Positions 56,128-64,000 of a stretch of DNA of 64,000 bases are shown here, piece by piece. Location: assembly GCA_903919145.1 (NCBI GenBank), contig CAIXGW010000074.1, forward strand, positions 62,001 through 126,000. Reading direction: 5' to 3'. The stretch is from an uncultured Myxococcales bacterium (GTDB taxonomy: Bacteria > Myxococcota_A > UBA9042). The position numbers and the translations under genes were made by a program. The notes below the pieces were generated by a model. It saw nothing but the letters and a program-made list of their open reading frames with translations. It ran no database searches and was not told the DNA's origin. The number at the start of each line of letters is the position of its first letter. Positions within the stretch are counted from its first letter, which is position 1.

Positions 56128-56246
56128 GGGGCTCCTGGTAGGGCTGGGGCCTCTGCCGGTGGCGGCGGTAGGCTAGGCCTGTTGGCTGTTTGGGCCCGCG
56201 GGCCCTGCAATGATAGCAGATCCTGCCGCAGATTGAAGGCAGCTAC

Positions 56247-57464
56247 TCAGAGCTGGGTCGACAAATCGAGCGCTTCGCCGTCGCGGCGGGCGCTGCCATG
56301 GCTGCGCAGCCACTGCACCTGATCGGCCACGGCCTGGCGCTCGCGCTGGTTGGCTTGGGTCACGGCGTGGGCCAGGCGCGGGTCGGCGATCCAGTGGGCA
56401 CTGTGGATGGCCACCGCCTCCAGGCCGCGCTGCAGCTTGTGCTCGCCCCCGGATCCCGCCTCAAACCTTTGAAAACCATTTGAGATGCAGTAGTCAATCA
56501 GCTGGTAAAAGGCCATCTCAAAGTGCAAGAACGGCATGTCGATGTCGCTGCCCCAATAGCGCCCGTACAGCACCTGGCCTTTGGCAAAATTGACGGTGGC
56601 GGCCACGATCTGGCCGTCTTGGCGCGCCACGCAAGCCAGCAGGCGCTGGGGCATGTGCAGGCGCAGCCACTCAAAAAAATCTGCAGTTAGCCAGGCCTGG
56701 TTGTTGTAGGCTAGGCAGTGATTGGCATAGAGGCGGTACAGCGTCTGCCAGTCGGCCTGACCAAGCGCAGGGCCCGGCTCTACCGAGATCGCCAGCCCCT
56801 GCTGGGCCACCTGGCGGCGTTCGCGGCGGATCTGCTTGCGGATCGGCGCACGCCGGCTGGTCAGAAACGCCTCAAAGTCGCCATAGCCGGCGTTGGACCA
56901 CTGCGCCTGCACCGTGGTCCTGTGCAAATAGCCTTGCGTCTCAAGAAACTGTGCCTGCTGCAGCGGCAAGTGCAGCCAGTGGGCGGAAGACAGGCCGTGG
57001 TCGCGGGCCAACTGCAGCACCGCCTGGGCCAGGGCCGCGGCCACCTCGCTCTGGTTGGCCTGGGGGTGGATCAGCAGCCGCGGTCCGGTGGCCGGGGTAA
57101 ACGGCGCCGCCGCCACCAGCTTGGGGTAGTAGCGCACGCCCAGCTGGTGAGCCGCCTGGGCCCAAGAGAAATCGAAGATGAACTCGCCAAAGGAGTCGCT
57201 CTTGCCATAAAGCGGCACCGCTCCCAGCAGCTGCGGGCCTGCCTGGGCTGCGGCGCCGCTGTGCGCACTGTGGGCCACCAGGTACAGGGGCTGCCAAGCC
57301 GTGCCTGGCCCGACGCAACCGCTCTGCTCCAGCCCCAGCAAGAAGGCGTGCTCGACAAAGGGGTGGTCGTCGCCGACCAGCGCGTCCCAGTCGGTGGCTG
57401 CCACGGTGTCCAGGCTACTGGCGACATGGATCTGCAGGGCTATCCTTGGCGGCGGCGCCACCAC
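56247..57464 (-). CDS. FemAB-like / peptidoglycan-related GNAT acyltransferase
   Basis: 405 aa. Two GNAT-like halves as in the 'peptidogalycan biosynthesis/recognition' family: the first has WDALVGDDHPFVEHAFLLGL and GEFIFDFSWAQAAHQLGVRY, the second has RLLACVARQDGQIVAATVNF and GRYWGSDIDMPFLHFEMAFY, with GSGGEHKLQRG late. Members add amino acids or acyl groups; the exact substrate is unknown. The GTG start lies inside the end of the amidase gene: 25 bases are read in both frames, coding the amidase C-terminal WWWRRRQG. Confidence 0.8.
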   Translation of the reverse strand: MVAPPPRIALQIHVASSLDTVAATDWDALVGDDHPFVEHAFLLGLEQSGCVGPGTAWQPLYLVAHSAHSGAAAQAGPQLLGAVPLYGKSDSFGEFIFDFSWAQAAHQLGVRYYPKLVAAAPFTPATGPRLLIHPQANQSEVAAALAQAVLQLARDHGLSSAHWLHLPLQQAQFLETQGYLHRTTVQAQWSNAGYGDFEAFLTSRRAPIRKQIRRERRQVAQQGLAISVEPGPALGQADWQTLYRLYANHCLAYNNQAWLTADFFEWLRLHMPQRLLACVARQDGQIVAATVNFAKGQVLYGRYWGSDIDMPFLHFEMAFYQLIDYCISNGFQRFEAGSGGEHKLQRGLEAVAIHSAHWIADPRLAHAVTQANQRERQAVADQVQWLRSHGSARRDGEALDLSTQL

Positions 57465-59359
57465 CAGGCGCCTATCAACAGGCCACAGCCTGCCAGCCAG
57501 CCGCTGTCAGCAGAAGAGGGCGGCACCGAAGTCCTTGAAGAGCATCCGGAATCCGTGGCGACCTTCATCTGGTTCATTGGCGGCTTGCCGACCACATCGC
57601 CTGGGTCCACGGCGTCTCCGCCGGCCACGTCGCTGGGCTTGGCGGTGCCGTCAGGCGGGTCGCCATTGCCTGGATTGCTGTCCGCGCTGGCGTCGGCAGC
57701 GACCACGCCGCCGCAGGCGCCGTTCTTGCAGGGTTGCGCTGCCGGGCACTCGGCGATCTGTGCGGGCCCGCCGCAGGGATCTGCCGTGGCGACGTCTTTG
57801 CCTTGGCAGGTCTTGGTGGCGGGCTTGACGCTGCCCTGGTGCTGGCACGCCCCGTCTATGCAGGAGTCGGTGGTGCACGCCAGATCATCGTCGCAGTCCT
57901 TGGCTTGGCCGGCCAGGCACAAGCCCTGGGCGCAGTAGTCGCCGGTGCTGCAGGAGTCGCCGTCGTCGCACGGGCCGCTGATCGGCGCAAAGACGCAAGC
58001 GCCGGCCACGCAGCTGTCGGTGGTGCAGGGGTTGTCATCCATGCACAGCTTGGCTGCGCCGCCGCCACACACGCCGCTGGCGCCGCAGGTTTCGCCCACG
58101 GTGCACGGGTTGCCGTCGTTGCAGGCGCCGCTGATGGGCTGGTTCTTGCAGGCGCCGGCCGTGCAGCTGTCTGTGGTGCAAAGGTTGTTGTCATTGCAGT
58201 TTTTGGCCGTGCCGGGCTTGCAGCCGCCGCCGCTGCAGACGTCGCCGGTGGTGCAGGGGTTGCCGTCGTCGCAGGCTTTGGCCACGCCGGGCTGGCACTG
58301 GCCGCCCGAGCAGGCTTCGCCGGTGGTGCACGGGTCGCCGTCGTCGCAGTTCTTTGGGCTGCCGGCCTTGCAGCTGCCGCCGCTGCAGGCGTCGCCGGTG
58401 GTGCAGGCGTTGCCATCGCTGCAGGCCGCCGAATTGTTGGCGTGGGTGCAGTTGCCGGCGCTGCAGCCGTCGGTGGTGCAGGCGTTGTTGTCGTTGCAAT
58501 CCTTGACGATCGAGCCGCCGACGCACTTGCCGGCGCTGCACTTCTCGCCCGCCGTGCAGGCATCGCCGTCCCAGCAGACGGCGCCGGTGTTGTTGGCGTG
58601 CACGCAGTTGCCGGCCACGCAGCTGTCGTCAGTGCAGGCAATGCCGTCATCGCAGCTGGTGGGGCAGGTGGGGGTGACCGTGCCATTCATGCACTCTTGG
58701 ATCTTGGCCAGGTAGCTGGGCCACGGCCAGTACTTGCCCGGGTCGGTGTGGGTCTGGTTGGGCAGCTCGACGTGGCCCTTGACCCCGACCTTGCTGGCCG
58801 GCAGCTGATACTTTTTGAGCAGGTAGCAGGTCAGCTTGGCGCTGGCGTCCAGCATCTGCGGCGTGACGTAGTTGGGATCGGTGACGTAGCCCTCGTGCTC
58901 GATGCCCACGGTGTAGCCGTTCTCGCTGCCGACGTGCCAGCCGATGTCTTTCTCTTTGACCATCTGGGTCACGTCGCCGGTCTTGGACACCACAAAGTGC
59001 GCAGAAACTTTGGCATTGGTGTTCTGGAACCAGCTGATGCAGCCGTTGTAGCTGCCCTGGACGGTGTGGACGATAACCATGCTGATCTTGCCGACGCCGC
59101 GGTTGGCAACCGAGTAATTGGGCGATTGCACCCACTTGGCCGGGCCGTAGTCGGCGTTGCCCAGGGCGGACTCGGCGATGTCGCAGGATTCGCAGTAGGT
59201 GGTCAGGTACGTCGGCGTGTTCCACGGCGCGCCGGGGTCATCCGCGCAGCCAGCCATGGCCAGCAGGCCGGCAGCTACCAAGGCAACCGTCCACCGCGGG
59301 CGGGCGTCGCGTCCCGATCCCGGGTGACTGAAGGGGCGAACGACGGCAGCGGCGAGCAT
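57440..59359 (-). CDS. N-acetylmuramoyl-L-alanine amidase with Cys-rich repeats and MYXO-CTERM-like tail
   Basis: 639 aa. ATG 59359 has GGAGG five bases upstream; an earlier in-frame ATG does not. Signal and lipobox LAMAGC (~36-38), then an Amidase_2 domain (~85-240): MVIVHTVQGSYNG, SAHFVVSKTGDV, GWHVG, VGIEHEGY, KGHVELP and THTDPGKYWPW, which include the zinc His and Asp. It would cut the peptide stem from MurNAc. From ~250 to 560, ten or more units of ~30 residues (C-DG-x-CTTGD-x-CSGG-x-C type). The C-terminus, DSGWLAGCGLLIGAWWWRRR plus QG, looks like a MYXO-CTERM sorting signal: Gly-Cys, hydrophobic, Arg run. Confidence 0.88.
   Translation of the reverse strand: MLAAAVVRPFSHPGSGRDARPRWTVALVAAGLLAMAGCADDPGAPWNTPTYLTTYCESCDIAESALGNADYGPAKWVQSPNYSVANRGVGKISMVIVHTVQGSYNGCISWFQNTNAKVSAHFVVSKTGDVTQMVKEKDIGWHVGSENGYTVGIEHEGYVTDPNYVTPQMLDASAKLTCYLLKKYQLPASKVGVKGHVELPNQTHTDPGKYWPWPSYLAKIQECMNGTVTPTCPTSCDDGIACTDDSCVAGNCVHANNTGAVCWDGDACTAGEKCSAGKCVGGSIVKDCNDNNACTTDGCSAGNCTHANNSAACSDGNACTTGDACSGGSCKAGSPKNCDDGDPCTTGEACSGGQCQPGVAKACDDGNPCTTGDVCSGGGCKPGTAKNCNDNNLCTTDSCTAGACKNQPISGACNDGNPCTVGETCGASGVCGGGAAKLCMDDNPCTTDSCVAGACVFAPISGPCDDGDSCSTGDYCAQGLCLAGQAKDCDDDLACTTDSCIDGACQHQGSVKPATKTCQGKDVATADPCGGPAQIAECPAAQPCKNGACGGVVAADASADSNPGNGDPPDGTAKPSDVAGGDAVDPGDVVGKPPMNQMKVATDSGCSSRTSVPPSSADSGWLAGCGLLIGAWWWRRRQG
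57830..58650 (-). repeat. Tandem coding repeats inside the amidase gene
   Basis: About ten imperfect in-frame units of ~70-100 bp, each coding C-x-DG-x-x-C-T-T-G/D-x-C-x-x-G-x-C. Neighbouring units share long stretches, so slipped-strand changes in copy number are likely. Boundaries approximate. Confidence 0.7.
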
Positions 59360-59752
59360 AGGAACCTCCGGATGCATGGTAGTGCTTGTCGGGCCGCGAG
59401 AAAAGCGCTACCGCTCTGCCCTGGGGTGTAGGGGTCCCTGGCCGGCCGGCCTACGGATGCGCCGCGTGTTGCGGGTGCAGGGTCCCGCGCAGGTGTACAA
59501 ATGCTGGCATCCACCTATCCTAGAGGCCGGTCGGGCCAGTGCCGGCACCTACGGCTACCTTCGCAGAGCAGTTGAGTCGACTGAAGCCTCCAACAGGGTC
59601 CTAGGGCGATCGTCTTGCGAGCGCCCAGGCGGGTAAAATACTAGAATTTGCGTCTAATATTTGGTGCCCGACTAAGAAAACGCAAAATGGCGGTGAGCTT
59701 GTGGGGGTCGACCCTGCCACGCTCCCGGCTGGGCGCTCGCCCGGGCGCAGGG
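59360..59752. other. Intergenic region between divergent amidase and UbiB genes
   Basis: 393 bases without a convincing gene. The left part is GC-rich and shows no structure I can name. Around 59632-59665 it turns AT-rich (GGTAAAATACTAGAATT, then CGTCTAATATTTGG), a plausible promoter for the UbiB gene, but no well-spaced -35 box could be fixed. Confidence 0.5.
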
Positions 59753-61129
59753 ATGGGCATGTCTGAGCGCGATCACGTCGAATCCGGCCGACTCAGCCGC
59801 ATGGCCCGCCTTGCCAAGGTAGCCGCTCATACTGCTGCGGACGTGCTGGCTGCCAAAGCCCGCGAAAAAATGGGGGGAGACGGGGCAGACGTCGCTCAGT
59901 CGCTCAAGCCCACGGCCGAGAGGTTGGTGCAAGTGCTGGGCGAGATGAAGGGGGCCGCTACCAAGGTCGGGCAGTTCATCAGCCTGGTAGACCAGGACGT
60001 CTTCTCTGACGAGGCGCGCGCGGCCCTGCACAAGCTGCTGCACCAAACGCCGCAGCGGATGACGTGGGAGCAGGTCGAGGCAGTGGTGCGCGCAGAGCTG
60101 GGCGCGCCGCCAGATGAATTGTTTGCCGCGTTTGAGCGCGAGCCGCTGGCGTCGGCGTCGATGGGCCAGGTCCACGCGGCGACCACCCGCGACGGCCGCG
60201 ACGTGGTGGTCAAGATCCAGTTTCCTGGCGTCGATCGGGCCATCGAAGCCGATCTGCGCAACGCCGGCATGATGGCCAAGGCGCTGTCGGTCGCTGGCGG
60301 CGTGTTTGAGAGCCGCCACTACTACGAAGAGCTGGCCGCGGTGCTGCGCCGCGAGCTGGACTATCGCCAAGAAGTGCTGCAAGGCGAGATCTATCGCGAA
60401 GCCCTGCGACCGTGGCCGGATTTGGTGGTGCCGCAGTTTGTGACCGAGCTGTCGGCGCTGCGGGTCCTGACCATGGAGCGGCTGCACGGGCCGACCATGC
60501 TGCAGGCAGCCCAGGATCCCAGCGTCGACGCCGCAGCGCGACTGCGCATTGGGTCGCAGCTGGTGGCCGCCACCTGGGGGCCGTTTCTCAGCCAGCGCGT
60601 CATCCACGCCGACCCGCACCCGGGCAACTACATCGTGCTGGCCGATGGGCGCCTGGGCGTTCTGGATTTTGGTGCGACCAAGGCGCTGTCTACCAGGTTC
60701 ACCATGGCCTATTGGCACCTGCTGGGAGAGGCGTTTGCCGATCAGCGGGCCGACATCTACAGCATCCTTGAACAAGCCGGCTTTGAGATGATGGCCGGCC
60801 GCGACACCGCCGAGCCGTGGCTGAACGCCCTGACCGACATTGTGCAGCGGCCCTTTGCCGGCGAGTACTACGACTGGGGGCAGTGCCGCATCTCCAGCGA
60901 CGTGGTGGCCCTGAAGAACCGCCATCTGCTGACGATTCTCAAGGTGCGCGCCCCCGAAGAAGGGCTGATGTTCTATCGATCGGCGGCGGGTGCGGCGGGC
61001 GATCTGCGGCTGTTGAAGTCCGCCGGCAACTACCGCCAGGTGCTGAGGGATGTGGCCACCACCGCCCGCGGCAATCTGGCTCCTGAGGTGGCCGAGGCTC
61101 TGCGCGCGGCTCCAGGCAGGTGGACATGA
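59753..61129 (+). CDS. ABC1/UbiB-family atypical kinase
   Basis: 458 aa from ATG 59753 (ATG 59759 equally likely; CAGGG upstream). The longer ORF begins in the AT-rich promoter. Motifs of the UbiB family in order: ATKVGQFISLVDQD (KxGQ), ASASMGQVHAATT (Ala-rich loop), VVKIQFPGV (Lys), ELDYRQEV, HADPHPGNY and LDFGAT. UbiB proteins use ATP and support ubiquinone or other isoprenoid lipid metabolism, but their direct substrate is unproven. No C-terminal membrane helix was noticed. The TGA overlaps the cytochrome start (ATGA). Confidence 0.93.
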   Translation: MGMSERDHVESGRLSRMARLAKVAAHTAADVLAAKAREKMGGDGADVAQSLKPTAERLVQVLGEMKGAATKVGQFISLVDQDVFSDEARAALHKLLHQTPQRMTWEQVEAVVRAELGAPPDELFAAFEREPLASASMGQVHAATTRDGRDVVVKIQFPGVDRAIEADLRNAGMMAKALSVAGGVFESRHYYEELAAVLRRELDYRQEVLQGEIYREALRPWPDLVVPQFVTELSALRVLTMERLHGPTMLQAAQDPSVDAAARLRIGSQLVAATWGPFLSQRVIHADPHPGNYIVLADGRLGVLDFGATKALSTRFTMAYWHLLGEAFADQRADIYSILEQAGFEMMAGRDTAEPWLNALTDIVQRPFAGEYYDWGQCRISSDVVALKNRHLLTILKVRAPEEGLMFYRSAAGAAGDLRLLKSAGNYRQVLRDVATTARGNLAPEVAEALRAAPGRWT

Positions 61130-62112
61130 ATTACCGCACTAGGGCTGCAGGGTTGGCGTTGGGGCTGGCCGGCTTGGTGGCAGTCAGCGGCTGCGCCAAG
61201 CTCAAAGAAGAGTGGCGGGCCGCGACCCAAGAGCAGACCTCGGCCACCGACGAACAGGCGCCGCTGACCGGCCGGATGGCCTTTAAGCTGGTCGCCTATG
61301 ATCACGGCAAGCCAGTCATCAAGCTGCCGCTGGCGACCCTGCAGCGGCGCGTCAATGGCAGCCAGCCGCGCGTCAACGACCCGCTGCAGCAGCTGGTGGT
61401 CGTCTACGAAGGCGTCGCGACTGAGCAGGTGCTGGACTCGGTCTACGGCACCGACTGGCGCAGCGCTACCACGGTGGCCATGCGCACGGCGGCCGGACTG
61501 CCGGTGCTGGTCTCGTCGTCGCGGCTGCAGGAGCACAGGAGTTTTTTGGTGTGGCGGCGGATGGACCGGCCCGAGTTTGTGATCGATAGCAAAGTGCCGC
61601 GGCCGCAAACCGTCGCCGCCGGGCCCCTGTACTTGGTGTGGGAGAACATCCAGGACGAAGACAGCCGCCGCGAGGGAGCCCTGGGCTGGGTGCCGGGGGT
61701 GGTGGCGCTGGACCTGGTCGATGCCCGCGCCGACAGCGAGGCGCTGCAGCTGGCCGCCGATGCTCCCGCCGACGCCGTGGCCGGCGCCAAGCTGTTTCGC
61801 AGCCACTGCCTGCAGTGCCACACCGTCAATGGCGTGGGCAACCCGGTGGGCCCGGAGCTGAACTACCCCAGCAGCGTCACCGAGTACATCGCCAAGCCCT
61901 GGCTGCTCAAGTTCATTGGCGAGCCGACGGCCATGCGCTACGGCACCATGATGCCGGGCATGCCGGGCGATGTGCCCGACCGCCCCAAGGCCCTGGAGCA
62001 GGTGGTGGCCTATCTGACCTACATGGCGGCCCACAAGCAGGCGCCGATCGTCGGGCTCGCCGATCAGCCGACCGTCCAGGACGAGCCGGCCGCCCAGGCC
62101 GAAAAGCCCTGA
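61126..62112 (+). CDS. Membrane-anchored c-type cytochrome lipoprotein
   Basis: 328 aa. Lipobox VAVSGC (Cys23). The middle part (~55-200: LVVVYEGVATEQVLDSVYGT, VLVSSSRLQEHRSFLVWRR) resembles the fold of sulphite-oxidase-like molybdopterin domains, but the cofactor residues are not evident. The C-terminal domain binds haem c: HCLQCH (Cys228, Cys231, His232), with MMPGMPG supplying a likely axial Met. Ends in a Pro/Ala/Gln tail. It would move electrons in the envelope and needs the Ccm system found at 28861-32600. Coupled to the UbiB-like gene. Confidence 0.85.
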   Translation: MNYRTRAAGLALGLAGLVAVSGCAKLKEEWRAATQEQTSATDEQAPLTGRMAFKLVAYDHGKPVIKLPLATLQRRVNGSQPRVNDPLQQLVVVYEGVATEQVLDSVYGTDWRSATTVAMRTAAGLPVLVSSSRLQEHRSFLVWRRMDRPEFVIDSKVPRPQTVAAGPLYLVWENIQDEDSRREGALGWVPGVVALDLVDARADSEALQLAADAPADAVAGAKLFRSHCLQCHTVNGVGNPVGPELNYPSSVTEYIAKPWLLKFIGEPTAMRYGTMMPGMPGDVPDRPKALEQVVAYLTYMAAHKQAPIVGLADQPTVQDEPAAQAEKP

Positions 62113-62241
62113 GCTGGTGGGGGGGCGACGGCTCCTTGGCAGACCGGCCAAGGGCAGCGCTAGGCCCGCGGTACAAGACGCTGCCGCGAGCTGGCGACTC
62201 ACCCAGTAGCTGCAACTGTCCGAGGGATTCTAGGAAAGTTC

Positions 62242-62808
62242 TTAAGAGAAGTACGGATTGGCGCCGGTGGTGTGGTCGGTGGCGTCAATGATCTCGCCGA
62301 TGGCGGGAAATTTCTCGCGCAGACGGGTTTCAATGCCGTACTTCAGCGTGGCCGAGCTCGACGAGCAGCCGTGGCAGCCGCCGCCAAAGCGCAGCAGGAT
62401 GTCGTTGTTGTCTTGGATCTCTACCAGCTGCACAAAGCCACCGTGGGCCGCCACGCTGGGGTTGATCTCGGTGTCGATGATCCACTGGACCTGCTCGGCC
62501 AAGCTGGCATCGGCGCCGGGGCCGGCTGCCGCGGGGTTGTCAAAGTGAAAGCCTGAAAAATCAGCCGATTCCACGTAGTCGATGGTGCCTTCTTTGAACC
62601 GGTCAAAGGACTTGGCGTCGACGTAGACGGTCAGCCCGTCGGCGAGAATCACCTGATCGTCGTCCTTGGGCGCCGTCTCAAAGTCCAGGTCGTAGAAGAA
62701 GCCGTCTGGACCGCCGACATCGACAATGACGCGCAAGCCGTAGCCTTCGGGCTGTTGCTTGTCGCCCATCTCGCGGACTTTCTTGACGGCGGCGCTGGTG
62801 ATCTGCAT
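62242..62808 (-). CDS. nfuA: Fe-S cluster carrier NfuA
   Basis: 188 aa. Residues 1-~95 form an A-type (HesB-like) domain without the conserved Cys, as in NfuA; residues ~100-188 form a NifU C-terminal domain with the cluster ligands Cys145 and Cys148 in GGGCHGCSSSS. The protein carries 4Fe-4S clusters to client enzymes; ThiC (26493-28178) is one possible client here. Ends with INP-like TTGANPYFS. Confidence 0.9.
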   Translation of the reverse strand: MQITSAAVKKVREMGDKQQPEGYGLRVIVDVGGPDGFFYDLDFETAPKDDDQVILADGLTVYVDAKSFDRFKEGTIDYVESADFSGFHFDNPAAAGPGADASLAEQVQWIIDTEINPSVAAHGGFVQLVEIQDNNDILLRFGGGCHGCSSSSATLKYGIETRLREKFPAIGEIIDATDHTTGANPYFS

Positions 62809-62975
62809 AGAAGCTCCGTGGCGGGTGGGGAGGGTGAGCGACCCGTTGGCTAGGGCCGGACAGCGGTTCCGCCAGCCGATATGCTAGGCTGTAGGCCGAT
62901 CTTGTCAATCACGGACTTGTAAGGTCCGAGTTTGGCGCGGGTCTCGACGCCAACCGCTCCTGCCTTTGAGGTTTC

Positions 62976-64000
62976 ATGCAGCGCATCCGCATCGATCGCC
63001 CCGGCGGCTATGACCGCCTGCAGTTGGAGCAAGCCCCGGACCTTCAGGCGGCGGCCGGCCAGCTGCGGATCGCCGTGACGGCCTGCGGGGTCAACTTTGC
63101 TGATTGTGCCGTGCGCATGGGCCTGTACGAGTCAGCCAAGCGCTACGTCGGCTGGCCGATTACGCCGGGCTTTGAGGTCGCGGGCGTCATCGACCAGCTG
63201 GGGCCCGGCGTGGTCGGCTGGCAGTGCGGTCAGCGGGTGATGGCGATGACCCGCTTTGGCGGCTATGCGTCGCAACTGCTCTGCGCCCCTGAGTTTGTCA
63301 GGCCGATTCCGCCGGGTTGGAGCGACGATCAGGCCGCGGCGTGGCCAGTGGCGTTTCTGACCGCCTGGTACGGCCTGTATCACCTGGGGCAGGCGCAGCC
63401 GGGCGAGGCGGTGCTGATTCACTCGGCGGCCGGTGGAGTCGGCCAGGCCCTGGTCCAGCTGGCCCGTGCTCGCGGCTGTCGGACGCTGGGAGTCGTCAGC
63501 GGTGCCCACAAGGTCGAGGAAGTGCAGAAGCTGGGCTGCGATCTGGTGGTCGATCGCACAGCGCAGGACTGGCGGGCGGCGGCCAGGGCCTTTGCGCCCG
63601 AGGGGATGGCGGTGGTCCTGGACGCCAACGGCGTAGAGACCCTGGGCGATTCCTATAATCTTATTGGACCGGCTGGTCGCTTGATCGTCTACGGCTTTGC
63701 CACGATGCTGCGCCGCGGTGGCTCTGGCCGGCCGGATTGGCTCAAATTGGCCTGGTCTTGGCTGCGCACGCCGCGCTTCAACCCGCTGGAGCTGACTACC
63801 ACCAATCGCTCGGTGTTGGCGTTCAATTTGTCGTTTCTATTTGACCGCACCGACGTCCTGGCCAGGGCGCTGCAAGAGCTGGAGCCGCTGGTCAGCAGCG
63901 GTCAGCTAAAGCCATTGCGTGTCAGCATGTTTGACCTGGCTGACGCTGCCGCAGCCCACGCGGCGCTAGAAGGCGGTCGCACGACTGGCAAGCTGGTCCT
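62976..64000 (+). CDS. MDR-family NADPH:quinone oxidoreductase, VAT-1 like (3' end outside window)
   Basis: At least 341 aa, open to the window edge. Medium-chain dehydrogenase fold without structural zinc: CGVNFADCAVRMGLYE, PGFEVAGVIDQLGPGV, the nucleotide site HSAAGGVGQALVQLARARG, and LDANGVETLGDSYNLIGPAGRLIVYGFA. The opening resembles the VAT-1/quinone reductase group. Near the end it reads AHAALEGGRTTGKLVL, usually the last residues of such proteins, so little is missing. Divergent from nfuA with a 167-bp gap. Confidence 0.85.
   Translation, partial: MQRIRIDRPGGYDRLQLEQAPDLQAAAGQLRIAVTACGVNFADCAVRMGLYESAKRYVGWPITPGFEVAGVIDQLGPGVVGWQCGQRVMAMTRFGGYASQLLCAPEFVRPIPPGWSDDQAAAWPVAFLTAWYGLYHLGQAQPGEAVLIHSAAGGVGQALVQLARARGCRTLGVVSGAHKVEEVQKLGCDLVVDRTAQDWRAAARAFAPEGMAVVLDANGVETLGDSYNLIGPAGRLIVYGFATMLRRGGSGRPDWLKLAWSWLRTPRFNPLELTTTNRSVLAFNLSFLFDRTDVLARALQELEPLVSSGQLKPLRVSMFDLADAAAAHAALEGGRTTGKLV

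Noticed and set aside
57830-58650. Regularly spaced repeats as a CRISPR array
   Set aside because: Units are in frame, coding, of unequal length and without constant direct repeats; they are protein repeats.
57734-59431. 565-aa plus-strand open frame rich in Ala/Val/Gly
   Set aside because: It is the antisense of the amidase gene, which has a ribosome site, lipobox and enzyme motifs; long antisense frames are expected at this GC content.
59615-59639. Promoter TTGCGA / TAAAAT before the UbiB gene
   Set aside because: Spacing is only 13 bp, too short for a sigma70 promoter; kept only as an AT-rich region.

Overview
The window is one GC-rich bacterial segment, densely packed with genes, many of them joined by ATGA, GTGA or TTGA stop/start overlaps. 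The content points to Myxococcota or a close deltaproteobacterial relative. It has Ser/Thr protein kinases beside ordinary housekeeping genes, two IgGFc-binding-type surface lipoproteins, Cys-rich 'antistasin-like' secreted proteins with Asp/Ala-rich linkers after a lipobox, a protein ending in a MYXO-CTERM-like tail, and a CarF/PEDS1-type plasmalogen desaturase. This placement is inferred from gene content; no rRNA or other phylogenetic marker is present. I saw no tRNA, rRNA, CRISPR array, transposase or prophage genes.

Layout. 1-5104 (-): cyanophycin synthetase (cphA), then a shorter CphA-like Mur ligase with no ATP-grasp domain, then an MFS transporter cut by the window edge. 5332-9302 (-): an FHA/winged-helix-like protein coupled to a large membrane Ser/Thr kinase with a beta-propeller-like C-terminus. 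9556-11010 (-): DUF4403-like lipoprotein. 11266-11682 (+): glycine-rich RRM protein with its own terminator. 12001-13206 (-): membrane metallophosphoesterase. 13362-18430 (-): surface cluster of an IgGFc-binding-type lipoprotein, a Tat-exported beta-helix protein, a calpain-family Cys protease and a lipoprotein. 18637-26327 (+): complete heavy-metal RND efflux operon with its two-component system. 26493-28178 (-): thiC. 28861-33694 (-): cytochrome c maturation operon (CcmI-like, CcmA, CcmB, CcmC, CcmD-like proteins) headed by a translationally coupled Ser/Thr kinase. 33736-38028: a pseudo-hydrolase lipoprotein, an Ala/Lys-rich exported protein and a second IgGFc-binding-type lipoprotein. 38218-39894 (+): boxC. 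39979-43145 (-): deacetylase plus two glycosyltransferases. 43317-48165 (-): hemE-hemY-hemA-CDF exporter. 48305-51536 (-): YfgM-like, BamB-like and Cys-rich lipoprotein genes. 51764-54939 (+): aminotransferase, metallophosphoesterase, CPBP protease. 54959-59359 (-): CarF-like desaturase, rhodanese, FemAB-like GNAT, amidase. 59753-62112 (+): UbiB-like kinase coupled to a c-type cytochrome lipoprotein. 62242-62808 (-): nfuA. 62976-64000 (+): partial MDR oxidoreductase.

Main functional links: cytochrome c maturation, haem synthesis (hemE/hemY/hemA), a UbiB-family protein and a cytochrome c lipoprotein all serve respiration; the envelope is served by the YfgM/BamB pair, amidase, deacetylase/glycosyltransferases, RND pump and plasmalogen desaturase.

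The most unusual non-coding signal is a family of four related dispersed repeats (11809-11950, 13270-13353, 35510-35606, 52951-53082). Each lies just 3' of a gene and in that gene's orientation. The two long copies have inverted ends and internal hairpins, and one starts on the stop codon of the preceding gene.
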